NCBI GenBank assembly: GCA_008360955.1
Contig: LUCM01009398.1
Span: 107,231 to 171,230, forward strand
Reading direction: 5' to 3'
Length of the DNA: 64,000 nt
From: Fasciolopsis buskii
Taxonomy: Eukaryota > Platyhelminthes > Trematoda > Plagiorchiida > Fasciolidae
Shown here: one piece after another, positions 11,104 through 21,175 of the stretch
Layout of the letters: the number at the start of each line of letters is the position of its first letter
Numbering within the stretch: position 1 is the stretch's first letter
Translations under genes and position numbers: made by a program
The notes under the pieces: generated by a model
Database searches by the model: none
What the model saw: only the letters and a program-made list of their open reading frames with translations
What the model was told of the DNA's origin: nothing

Positions 11104-14100
11104 GCACAGCAATTGCTTACTACATGCTGTTATCATATATTCTTGACTAAATCAACAGTGGAAACCGTAGAAGCTTTGGCAGAGTTGTTTTCATGTAGCT
11201 TAATTGAAATGTTTGAAGACAGCACGTGTCCATTGTAGTTTGATTTGACCTCGAAACCATATCAAAGGAATGTCAGCCGAGCAGTAACTGAGATTGATTA
11301 TGAATAGTTTGTTTAACAATATCTCGATTTCAAACAAGGCAAAAACAACAGGATGATACCTTCATCGGCACTTCATTATTGAACTAAATAATCATTTCCG
11401 TTAACCCCCTTTGAAATAATATCGATCGTCGATCACTCGGAGTTGACACACAACAAAAGCCCCTTTAACAACAGGAGACTGCTGCTGGCCATCGTTTACT
11501 GACCTTGGTTATACTAAATGACAGGAAAGCAGCGTGGTTGCTCTGTGTTCCAGTTTACCCCTTGTGCGTCACCTCATACGCGACCATTGATGAATCTATC
11601 AAAGGATTCGTATTCGTATAGCTTTCTGGTTATTTATCATTGTGCAGTTTAGTGTCCGACTTCCGTTTTGCAACTGAACTTGTGTTTGTATTGAAATGGA
11701 AACAACTTTGATGTGAGTCGTACGATCGATCAGTTGAAGTAGCTTGTTTTTATCTGCATGCGGAGTACTCAATTTACTGAATTGGAAACACCTATGCGGT
11801 CTTAGCGGTTGGATATCAACAGAGGAACATCGGAGATCGGAAATCTTCCATGCTGACATGAAAATCTGAACCATATTTCCAATTCGTTAGGATGCGTGGG
11901 CTTTATGGTCGAGGTGTTAATCTAATAATTTGCTTGTTTAAACCATCACCGATGTGCACTTTTCATTACTCACATTCGCCAAAGTCCTCGTTGTGATTGA
12001 ATAAAGTAGATAAGAACCAAGAAGTCTGTCACACTGATTTCCGAGTTCGTTGGAAGATGATGCAGGTCAGCTGGCAACTGAATGGCTCGTGAACCCAATT
12101 CCTCATCCAGTTCTAAGCCAATGGGAAGGAAAGAAAATCGATTAATTCATGCATTGATTAATACAGTTACGTTCCAATAAGCGAACAGTTCGACTGACTG
12201 ATTATGAAAGGACTGGACATTTGTTTAGATGAAAAAAACCTATTCACCCCACCCCAAACTGTCCAACTATGCTACATTTTTCCAAGTAACACCAATTTTT
12301 TAATTACTTGTTAGTAGGCCAATTCAACTCTGCACACATTACAACATTTTTATTGCTGTATCCTTCATGTGTTTTAGTGATTTAGATACGAGAGCAACAG
12401 TCTCAATAAACAAACCAGTTTTATTGTCCACCATACGATGGAAATTTTGAAAATGATTTGGTCCACAAAACAGAGAATGAAGCGAAAAAAATACGCACAG
12501 AGAACACCAATTTTTTCCTTCCGCAGAGTGTGGGGAGACAGAATAATTTTATTGTTGATTTCGATACAATTCATTCGATATGTCTCATACTCAAGAAGAC
12601 TGTACGGAACTATCGAAATAGAATACCCGCCAAATCGGGAAGCACGCTCAGACGAAACCTTTCCTACCTCTGCAATGACTCACTCTTAGCGAGCAGGTGC
12701 CGGAATCGAGACGTGTATTCTGTAACTGTTGGAGAGCAGAATGTCTGTGGTCAGATTGCTTGAAACGACAAGCCAGTGTTGAAGAAATTCGTACGGCAAG
12801 GTAAACACAACACCTCTTTACGCGCACTGTAAAATGGGTTTACAATTGTTTAGAAAATGAATCGTGGCCACTTTCGCAGTTTACCAAAAGAATGGATCGA
12901 CCACGAGGTGCTCACATTCAAACACCGCGCTGTTAACTGAGTGAAACAAAAGAAGTACAAACAAAGCATTTGATACAAATGGAAGGAGAAAAGTTTCACA
13001 AAGCTTTCCAATCAGATCACGTTATTGTTGTTTGGCTGGTGCAATAATATCAAATATACCGCTCATATTTCGGTGTTTTTGACATTCTGTGATTAGAACA
13101 TGAGGTCCGACAATCTGAACAACTCAGACAAAAATTCAGGTTTTTTAAATTTGTCAGTCTAGTTTTCGAAAATTGATTTCTCTGTATCGTGCCAGGCGTT
13201 GGGCTAAGTTCCAGTGGGCACTAGGTTGATAACTGTGTGTCCGCAAGCTCATCCCTGGTTTGCGGATAAGAGAACGGACACAATTTGGATGGTTGAGTGT
13301 GGGTGAAGTGGACTCAGGCTTACTGAATTAGCAGCCACAGACCAGCAGCGGTAGGGTTGAAGGTATGGTGGGCTTTTGTGTGACAAGCGTACTGTCTAAA
13401 TAATACCACAAGAGTCCACTGATGTGATTTGGCCCATGTGGCCCGCCAAAGAAATAAGATTGCTACCTCCCCTCCAAAAGTGTTCCACCTACCCGGAAGG
13501 GTTTATTAGAAGTGCATGAACCGATCAACTAGTCCTCAGATCATCTGGAACATATGCACTGCCCTGACAGCGGTACTTGTTTGTACAAACGCTAGAGGTT
13601 TGCCCTTGAATAAATACGCCTACTGGACGATGTGTAGAAAAAGTCTGTCAGAGCTGACATTTGTGGTACATTCTACACTTTCATTATTTCCAGACACACA
13701 CACACACACCAATGTTTATATTGAGGCACACAATCATTCGGAACGGTCACGTCCAATTTTGCAACCCCCTGTTATGTCAGAAAGTTTGCTGTCTCAATGA
13801 CTGTTGCCGATGAACCGAGCGTGGTGGAAAGTTTCAAGTTTTTCATATCCAAGTCAAAATATTTTTGAGTTGATTGTACAATACCATAAAATTGATAATG
13901 CCAAAAAAATAATAGGGCCACAGGACAATCTTTGACTTTTTTACGTTTGTCATGTATAAAGTTACAGTATTTATTTAGCGGGCCACAATTATTGAGACGA
14001 TGTCCAATAGGACAGCGGACGAAGATAGAAGGATTCAAGCCTACGTAAACAGAGCCCCGAAGTCTCTATTTGGCTTGCTTGACTACATCAGACCAAATTG

Positions 14101-15820
14101 GGAGACACCGTCATTCTGTATGTGCTTATTCTGCTGGTCCTTTGGAGATGTTTGTGGGAACCACCCTAACATGCTTCCGAATGCACGTGTTTCTCAGGTT
14201 GTCTGATTTTCACGACCTATTAAGTGCAAAACAGGCTTCCGTATAAAGTCACAATATTTGAGATAGACTATTATGAACCGTAAATCGCCGTATTTTGACC
14301 TTACTGGTGCTATTAAGCATTGATATCTATGAGTATTAGCGGTATCATTAAGAACAAAAGACAAACGACACATTCCCTGAAGGTTTTTGGCTTACTTGCC
14401 ATCTTTGAAGCCAACAGACCCTCGCCATCTGGACCAAGTGAATAAGTTAAGGGACTCAGTTGCCACGTGTATTTTGGTGCGTGTGCCCACGTGTTTAACA
14501 ATACGGTAATTCTTGGCAAACAGTTTTAAGCTTTTATAATATAGATGGGGGTTTTCTTTCAAATATTCCAATACGAGCACCCAGAAAAGCATGTTTACAT
14601 AAGTGGGCAACTTATTGTGGTTATGCATTCGACGGTGTTATTCGCTAGTTCGTATTCATTTTTTGTGACGCCAATGACTTCATAGATCATGCTCATTTGG
14701 GCTCATTGCTCTACCTCGAATGTGTGCCTCAAGACCATTGGACAGACCATTTCTATGCTTCTCTTTTCATGTAACTAATATCACTTGTTCATTCATAAAC
14801 ATGTCAAGATAAATCGAATTATGTCAAATCAATTCTCCGTACGATTACTGTATCCCAACGTTTCTGTCATACGGTTCATTTGTTCGAGCAGATAACTCGG
14901 AAGCGCCCGTTCAGTTGCCTTGTGTGGCTGAAATTCCTCACTTCTCGTCTCGGTTTCGCGTACCATCTTTGGACTTTTGCTAGGCAGCGTTCGAGACTCT
15001 TGCAGCCGTGAATTTCATTAGTGTTTTGAATGTGAACACAGCAAGCAAGACTACATCGCACACGTATTTATTCACGCTTTGCTTGTATTGAATTGATAGG
15101 GACAATGGAACCTGAAGATCGTGAAAAATGGATAGTCCGTGGGACAGTTGGAACATCCAGTGTAAACCTTAGAGTTATTGAAGAAGGGCCGCAGATTTTG
15201 TAATTGTCATTTTGTTTGGAAACAGCCGGAAATGTCTGGTTTCGTAAATCTCTCACACTGTGTTACTCTGAATGGTAAATTGGTTTTTTCGTTCAGCTTG
15301 TATGTTTACCCCGGGACTCCAAATTTTGAGTCAGGCCAACGGCTCAATTCGCACTGCACGCATTATCCTTGCCCTGTTGTTTTGCCGTTGGATTGATTTT
15401 TTCAAACTGATCAGTCATTGGCTTGTACAAATAAATATTTCAACCATGTGATTCTCTACAAATCTGGATCGATTAATATCCGGATAAATGATTTTCAAGT
15501 CAGAAAATGAGCTTTTGTTTGTTCGTGAGAGATATACTACTAGTAAGACCGATTCGGATTAAGAGCGCTGATAAAAATATACATCAGACAGAATCTGATA
15601 AGTCCGTCCATGTGTTTATTTGTTCAAAATAATAAAGTTTTTTTACTAGCAATGCTCAGTAGTTTTGGGACATTTGTTGGGCAAATTCTATTCACTGTTC
15701 CGCATTCTGCTCTTCAATAAGTCAATTTTATCTCTAGATCACTATTGTTTGTCCTCACTAGCTTAAATGGAAACAATTAAAGTCAACCGGTACTTACAGA
15801 TTTGTTGTTTAAATGAAATT
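11104..15820. other. Intergenic DNA, no gene recognised
   Basis: Short frames only. A GC-richer patch at about 13,190-13,490 stands out from its surroundings and could be an old LINE 5' segment. A frame just after it (13,516-13,800) contains CTNARGL followed by NKY, which loosely resembles the start of LINE endonucleases. A (CA)n run sits at 13,694-13,709. Confidence 0.4.
13694..13709. repeat. (CA)n microsatellite
   Basis: A pure CA dinucleotide run of about 16 bases. Confidence 0.9.
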
Positions 15821-16141
15821 ATCACATATATTTATAGGTTACTTTGTTTCTGTATTTGCGCTTGTACGACTATCATCATTTTCCGAGTCCTGCTTTGATT
15901 GGTCCAACTTGTTCGGTTCACTTCACCCGACTTAGTTCATGTCGTTTTCTTGCCGAATTCGGGCCGCTTATCCCGATCGGTTGTTCGATCTTACGATTTG
16001 GTCTACTCAGTTTGCATATTCGCACTCTCACCTTCTAATGACGCCACTGTGGCAGCTGCAGCTGGTAACCAATGGGATAACGTGATCTTAATCTGGCCCT
16101 GATTTCTGAACTTGCTCTCTGTCTGGCATGATCGGGTTACA
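15821..16141 (+). repeat. Dispersed repeat R, copy 1
   Basis: It matches 31,471-31,797 in the same orientation. Similarity is low at the left (about the first 60 bases), near-identical from CCGAGTCCTGCTT onward for about 200 bases, and lost after CTGTCTGGCA. It contains TGCAGCTGGTAACCAATGGG near 16,055-16,074. It has no TIRs, tRNA-like head or known protein motif. Similar reading frames in both copies (about 64-67 codons) follow from the DNA similarity and are not evidence of coding. It could be a SINE, a solo LTR or an untranslated LINE end. Confidence 0.7.
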
Positions 16142-19029
16142 TTCACTCCACTGTCCTTTCAACGCCTCAGCTGAAATGTGAAACGGAACCATCGAATCAC
16201 ACATGCCGACTTCTTCTTTCACTTGTGGCATTATCTGTCATCATGTCCTGACTTGACACCATCCGCAAAAAATGTTACCAACTGAAATCACTAAACATTA
16301 CTGAGAATACACTTCTTTCTATGGCACTCTTCTTAACGCGTTCCGTTGAACTAAGGCGAAGGTAAATGTAGTTCACTAAATAATTTACCATACAAAAGCA
16401 AAATATAATCTGACACCGGAAATCAAACAAGCAATGCAAAACTACCGAGAACGCACATGAATCTATAGAAATACCGGCGGACGTAACTGCCAGCACCCGT
16501 GTACTAGTTTGTCAATGATCGACGTACGCAGCGAAACAAAGCAAAATTTACCTTGACAATCACACCGACAAAGCCGACTAGTCTCGGTCGACCTAAATGA
16601 GCTGTGATATTTGGATCGTGCATGGTTATTCCGAAACTGTGTATTGTGAACGGATCCAGTTCACTAAGACAAATGCTTAGCTTCCGTGTATTGTGTGAAT
16701 GGAAACGGACCACTCTAAGTGTTCACCGACCGGTAGACCACAGAGCAGACCGGTTCGATACCAATTTCTCGCGGTCATTATAGTAGTAGAACATTAAACC
16801 AGCTAGAAGTTCGGACCATAAAAGACAGTCAATATTAAGGTTTCGAATGTATTTATTTTTTTTCTTTGAGTGAATTTTTAGTTCAGAAACTCAAATTTGA
16901 ACGAAAACAAAATACTTATCAATACCAAATTGAAGGTGAATCAAGAATACCAGAACGGAATATTCGCACCATCTTTCCTTTTTTAATTAGGATTTGCGCC
17001 AAATAAAGAACTGTAAAACCGTGATCAGTAGTAATACGAGGGAATTATTGCGTGCGAAAACAATTCAGACGATGGGGGATGTTTCGATTGTGCGAAAGTT
17101 TGTTGGAAAATATTTCCGCAGCCCTTGATTCGCACACTGAAGGTTTGTTAACAGGAGAATAAAAATTGAATAGATGGGACTTAGCTGACAATAAATGGGC
17201 CCTCGATAAAATGTGAAAAACCCGTTCGCAAACAGAAGACAATACAGAAAAGAAATTGACAGACATACAGAGAAAACATTGGTTAATAAACGATTTGATG
17301 ACCGTTCGCCTAGTCCCAGACTGGTTTGTTCTAAGGATTCAAAAACATTAATGACGTCAATGTTTGACCAGGATATAAACTATGGGAAGATTACAGATTA
17401 GGGCTTACGTACTTGAGAGACTCGGTTGTTGGAAGAGCGACAGTTAGAATGACCGAATGCCCATTAGGCTGAGTGGAAATCGGAGAGAAGAGGATGTACT
17501 CAGATTATTCGGATATAATGCGATAAATGCCGAGTATGAAAGAAAAGCCTCCAGTGTTACACGAATTATCAGAGAAAAGCAAGCATTCTGATTGAGAGTG
17601 CAGTTTCGTCAATTTATTGAAAAAGTTGCGACAATGATTCCGAAAACCATGTTATTAGATGACGACTTCAACCGTTCTATGTCATATCTAGTTAAGATAA
17701 AACGACATATCAAGTTAGATATGTGAAAATGTTTCTTTTTAATCTCAGCGGTTTGAGCAGGTTTGAAGTTAGTCTGTTGTTGGCAAACAATTCCACGTCC
17801 ATGATATGCCACGGATTAAAACCTGCATTCACTGGTTCCCCCCCGAATAGGTTCAGCAAAGGTGAAAACCCGGGAGGATATGAGAAAGCAAAATATTTTA
17901 AACTGGAAAATGTCAGCGGTGAAATATTTTTTCTTATCACCGGTAATTCATCTCGCAGTAAAGCGAAAACTAAGTATTGGTTCTAATAGAATTGATAAAA
18001 TGATTAGGTGAACATATGGGAGTAAAATAGTTCAAAATAATAGGTGATTATCCTACCTGAAACGGCAATATGTTGTGTGCGATAAGACAAAGGTTGATTG
18101 AACGGAAGCTTTGTGAGAAGTGAAAGCGTGGTTGGAATTCTCATTAACTTTAACGACCAGTAATCCTGACTGGAATAGGACCAAAACGAGGCTATATTCC
18201 GTAAATCGTTGTGAGACTGGAATTCGAGATAACAAAGTAACATCAGAAGAAAAAGGGGAAAACATCGTTTGAAAATTCGAAACATTCAATTGCGAAATCA
18301 TCATGTTTTGCACACTTTGTTTATCCTATACATGCGGCAACTTCATAATTCACACCTTTACTGACTAGTACTGGATTTGCAAATGCTCGAAGCAATATAT
18401 CACAAAATTCCTTTACATCTAATAAGTCTTGAATACAAAAGGGTAAATTTTATGATTTCCAGTTCACCCAGACTTCGATCTATCGAGTTACATTCAATAT
18501 GTAAGCTATTTTTATACCTAGTGTAATTAATGAGAAATGATACCCTGAAATCTTGTAAGTTCACCCAGAACGATCAAGGTGCACCTGTTCAATAGTTAGC
18601 CGCTGCCAGGTCACGGTCGGTTTGAGTTTGACAAGAAGTACAATCAGCACTTTTGCACGAGATAAAAGGAACTATTCGGTATTCTGTCTAATCAATCATT
18701 CCGCTTACAAACCAAGTGCCCGTGTAGAAATGGGAAATTGATGTTGATTGTAACCTACAATCTTCAAAAGTAGGTCACTAAACACTCGAGGGTCAGAAGG
18801 ATAGCCGGCTGAAAATGTGAAATGCATATCTTCTAAAGATAAAACACAATATGCCGCCAACAGTAGATGGATTGATTGCTTCTACTGATTCTTTATGATT
18901 TACTCGACTGTCCAATTTTTGTTTGTATGCGAATATTACTCTTCGTCTTTTCCGTCTACATGTATGCTCTTGCAATTGAATACGCCTGTTCCTACTGATG
19001 ATTCTTCAAATACGAACTGATATTAGAAG
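16142..19029. other. Intergenic DNA, no gene recognised
   Basis: Both strands hold only short frames without motifs. There is no clear repeat shared with the rest of the window. A ribozyme-like CTGATGA at about 18,996 was examined and rejected. Confidence 0.45.
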
Positions 19030-19153
19030 AGATTAAAGTTTGTGCAAATTTACTTTCACAGTGTGAGGCATATTGAGAAAGAGGTATTCTTGACTTGACG
19101 AAGTCCCATTGATTTCCGTTTAACAAAATGTGGAGCGAGCGAACGGGACAACT
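19030..19153 (+). repeat. Left direct terminal repeat of the Penelope-like element
   Basis: It aligns to 20,612-20,754. Shared blocks are AAGTTTGTG(C/T)AAATTTACTTTC, GAGGCATATT, TCTTGA(C/T)TTGA, CCCATTGATTTCCG and AAGCGAACGGG-like ends. It lacks about 25 bases present in the right copy (around 20,639-20,664) and has point differences, so the two copies diverged after insertion or were unequal from the start. Confidence 0.75.
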
Positions 19154-19159
19154 TTTGTG

Positions 19160-19976
19160 AGTTTTGATCTGGTCTCTTTTATACACGAGTGTGCCCATTT
19201 AAGACAGTATGCACTATTTGCATTCATTGGTAATACCAGGCAATTCCTTAGAAGAGCGAACCGTACTGACTCCATCCGAGATTATCAGGCCTCTTGTCAA
19301 CATACTTCACGTTCAGACATGAGTTGTACAAGCAAATGGATGGTATGGCCATGGGAACACCCATAACCCCCATCGTAGCCAACCTTTTCCTGCATTCGGT
19401 TGAATCAAAAGCTCTGATGGAATTTATTCACCCCCCACGCTTGTACGTACGGTACGTCGACGATACATTTGCAATCATCAAGTCGGCACAAAAAATAGTT
19501 TTCTTCAAGCTTTCAATCAGCAATGCAAATCCATTAAGTTCACAATGGAGTTAGAAGACACCAGTAGAGTCATCAGCTTCTTAGATTGCCGACTGAAAGT
19601 TAATGACTCACGAAAATTCAATATTGGCATTCACAGAAAATCCACACATTCGGATAAGTATTTAGATTTCAATTCGGCTCATCCACAATGCGTGAAACGG
19701 AAACTTATTTCCTCGCTAACCAATGGAGTTAAAAAGCTATGTAGTGATGATACCGACCCTGAAGAAGAACTAAGACGTCTAGACGACATCTTGCAAGACA
19801 ATCACTATCCGCCATGCCTCATAGGAAAACAACTGAAAAGTTGCATGTCAACAAGCAAGACGAAGAAAGAAAAGAAAAAGAGAACAGCCTCGGTCAGAAT
19901 TCCGTACAGATCGGGTACTTCGGAAGCAATAAGGGTCCTCAGTGACTTTGATGTTCACACTTTCTTCAAAAGCTAA
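19160..19976 (+). pseudogene. Penelope-like reverse transcriptase (5'-truncated, frameshifted)
   Basis: The protein begins at SFDLVS (19,160-19,177), the first catalytic-Asp motif. A frame break follows near 19,185. From about 19,294 a second frame gives YFTFRHELYKQMDGMAMGTP and PIVANLFLH. The catalytic YVDD is at 19,453-19,464, followed by DTFAIIKS. Another shift near 19,545 leads into FLDCRLKVND, then GIHRKSTHSDKYLDFNSAHP, which is the Penelope thumb signature, and a basic KTKKEKKKR stretch near 19,855-19,880. It ends at a stop at 19,974-19,976. Its role would be target-primed copying of element RNA. The fingers domain upstream of SFDLVS is absent. Confidence 0.88.
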
Positions 19977-20017
19977 AGATCAAGTCGGTGTGCAAGACCA
20001 AGACAACTGCATCTGCT

Positions 20018-20397
20018 AAATCAGTTGCAAGGAATGCCCAGCAGAATACATTGGACAAACCAGCAGGCAACGGATGACACGGATAACAGGACACAGAAGT
20101 AAGGAAAAGTGCAGACCTACGGATAAGGCGACCTTATCAAAACTTGAGCGCGATTCGACCATCACTCTGCACGCCATAGCAGAGCGACACAACATAGATT
20201 ATGAAAACACAAAAGTACTCCAACGTAGATTCAGAACCTGCACTGAACGTAAGCTTGCCGAGGCTCTGGCGATAAGCATCAATCGGAACAAGGGTGCAGA
20301 TTTCGGAGATATGAACAGCCTTAACATCGTTGAGAAACAAACATTCCAAAGGTCACCACGCGAGTTGACCCCACCACCACGGCGACGCATGACGTGA
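20018..20397 (+). pseudogene. Penelope-like GIY-YIG endonuclease domain
   Basis: After an in-frame stop near 20,017 the frame reads ISCKECPAEYIGQTSRQR (YIG at 20,047-20,055). It continues through RITGHRSKE, LHAIAERHNIDYENTKVL and the C-terminal RKLAEALAI stretch, to a stop at 20,395-20,397. These match the zinc-binding C-x-x-C and GIY-YIG nuclease that nicks the target DNA in Penelope elements. It lies one frame away from the RT end, so the polyprotein is broken between the two domains. The domain itself is open over more than 120 codons, suggesting relatively recent activity. Confidence 0.88.
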
Positions 20398-20611
20398 AGG
20401 ACAACTATTCTCTCACCCGACCCACGGTTCAAAGTACACATGCTCACAAACATACAGGCAACTGAACATCAGTTGGCAAGTGAATGTTCCCACAGTCATT
20501 GGTTGTAAAACGTGCCTTGAGAAAGACTGCCCACGGTAGCCGAAACGAAACGTCGGCGCATTACATCTACCAACAGCGATGTGTTATTAACATTATATCA
20601 TTCACAATAAG
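20398..20611 (+). other. 3' untranslated region of the Penelope-like element
   Basis: It contains CTTGAGAAAGACTGCC and then GTAGCCGAAACGAAACGTCGG (as two abutting blocks, 20,516-20,555). CTGCC and GGTAG can pair (one G-U) around a 3-base loop. Similar GAAACGTCGG blocks are typical just 3' of Penelope ORFs as I remember them. No hammerhead core was found. Confidence 0.55.
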
Positions 20612-20759
20612 AATGAAGTTTGTGTAAATTTACTTTCGGTCTGGAATATTCCACTAGTTCGCAATAAGAGGCATATTACGGGAGATTTGTTCTTGATTTG
20701 ATGAAGCCCCATTGATTTCCGCTAACAAAATATGGAGGAAGCGAACGGGTCAACGTTTG
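20612..20759 (+). repeat. Right direct terminal repeat of the Penelope-like element
   Basis: Partner of 19,030-19,153 (see there). It carries an extra block of about 25 bases with GGAATATTCC, a perfect palindrome at about 20,643-20,652. Confidence 0.75.
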
Positions 20760-20912
20760 TCCACCCCACCTCAATAGTCTCAGTGATCCAATTGGATTAA
20801 TTATTAATTGAACGATAAGCGACAATTACCAAAATGATTTTATGAAGTCACCCGGAGTCCGCGGAGTTCGGCTTGACCAATCAGAGGTCAACAGCGAGAG
20901 TAGCAGAACAAC

Positions 20913-20921
20913 AAATCAGCT
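20913..20921. repeat. Left target-site duplication of fold-back SINE copy 2
   Basis: AAATCAGCT, repeated exactly at 21,167-21,175 immediately after the right arm. Confidence 0.6.
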
Positions 20922-21166
20922 GCATTTGAGTAGTAGGAGATGGAATGTTTTCGTGAAATAATTCACCCTGTGATATCATCGCTCAACTCACCATTAAGAA
21001 ACCGTGGAAGCACCGTACAGCTGTTTTTTCGCATCCCAGTTCGGGCGTGGTGCATATGCGCGCCTGATGATTCCTAACAAAGATGAAATAGCTGTACAGT
21101 GCTAGTACTTCCATGGTTTCTTAATGGCTAGTTGAGCAATGATGACACATGATGGATTATTTCATG
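20922..21166 (+). mobile_element. Fold-back SINE, copy 2 (tRNA-like core nearly lost)
   Basis: It has the same inverted-arm design as copy 1. The left arm (about 20,943-21,025) pairs with the right arm (about 21,063-21,166). The core is reduced to about 35 bases that keep only CGCATCCCAGTTCGGGCG, the T-arm edge of the tRNA-like head, and a TGCATATGCG patch. The left end again shows TAGTAGGAGATGGAATG. The 9-base duplication AAATCAGCT brackets the unit. Because sequence and flanks differ from copy 1, this is an independent insertion. Confidence 0.75.
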
Positions 21167-21175
21167 AAATCAGCT
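21167..21175. repeat. Right target-site duplication of fold-back SINE copy 2
   Basis: Exact partner of 20,913-20,921. Confidence 0.6.

Larger units (their letters stand above)
19030..20759 (+). mobile_element. Penelope-like element, internally deleted, with direct terminal repeats
   Basis: The element has a left terminal repeat (19,030-19,153), a reverse transcriptase missing its N-terminal part, a GIY-YIG endonuclease, a 3' untranslated region, and a right terminal repeat (20,612-20,759). RT followed by GIY-YIG in this order is diagnostic of Penelope-like elements, which are distinct from LINEs and LTR elements and are known in flatworms. Full elements are usually longer; here the RT begins at its SFDLVS motif directly after the left repeat. 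Two or three frameshifts inside the coding part mean it is not autonomous. Confidence 0.88.

Noticed and set aside
18990..19025. Hammerhead-ribozyme-like CTGATGA followed by CGAAC just upstream of the Penelope-like element
   Set aside because: The required GAAA is replaced by GAAC, stem II does not pair and no cleavage-site stem is visible. It is not present at the right terminal repeat.
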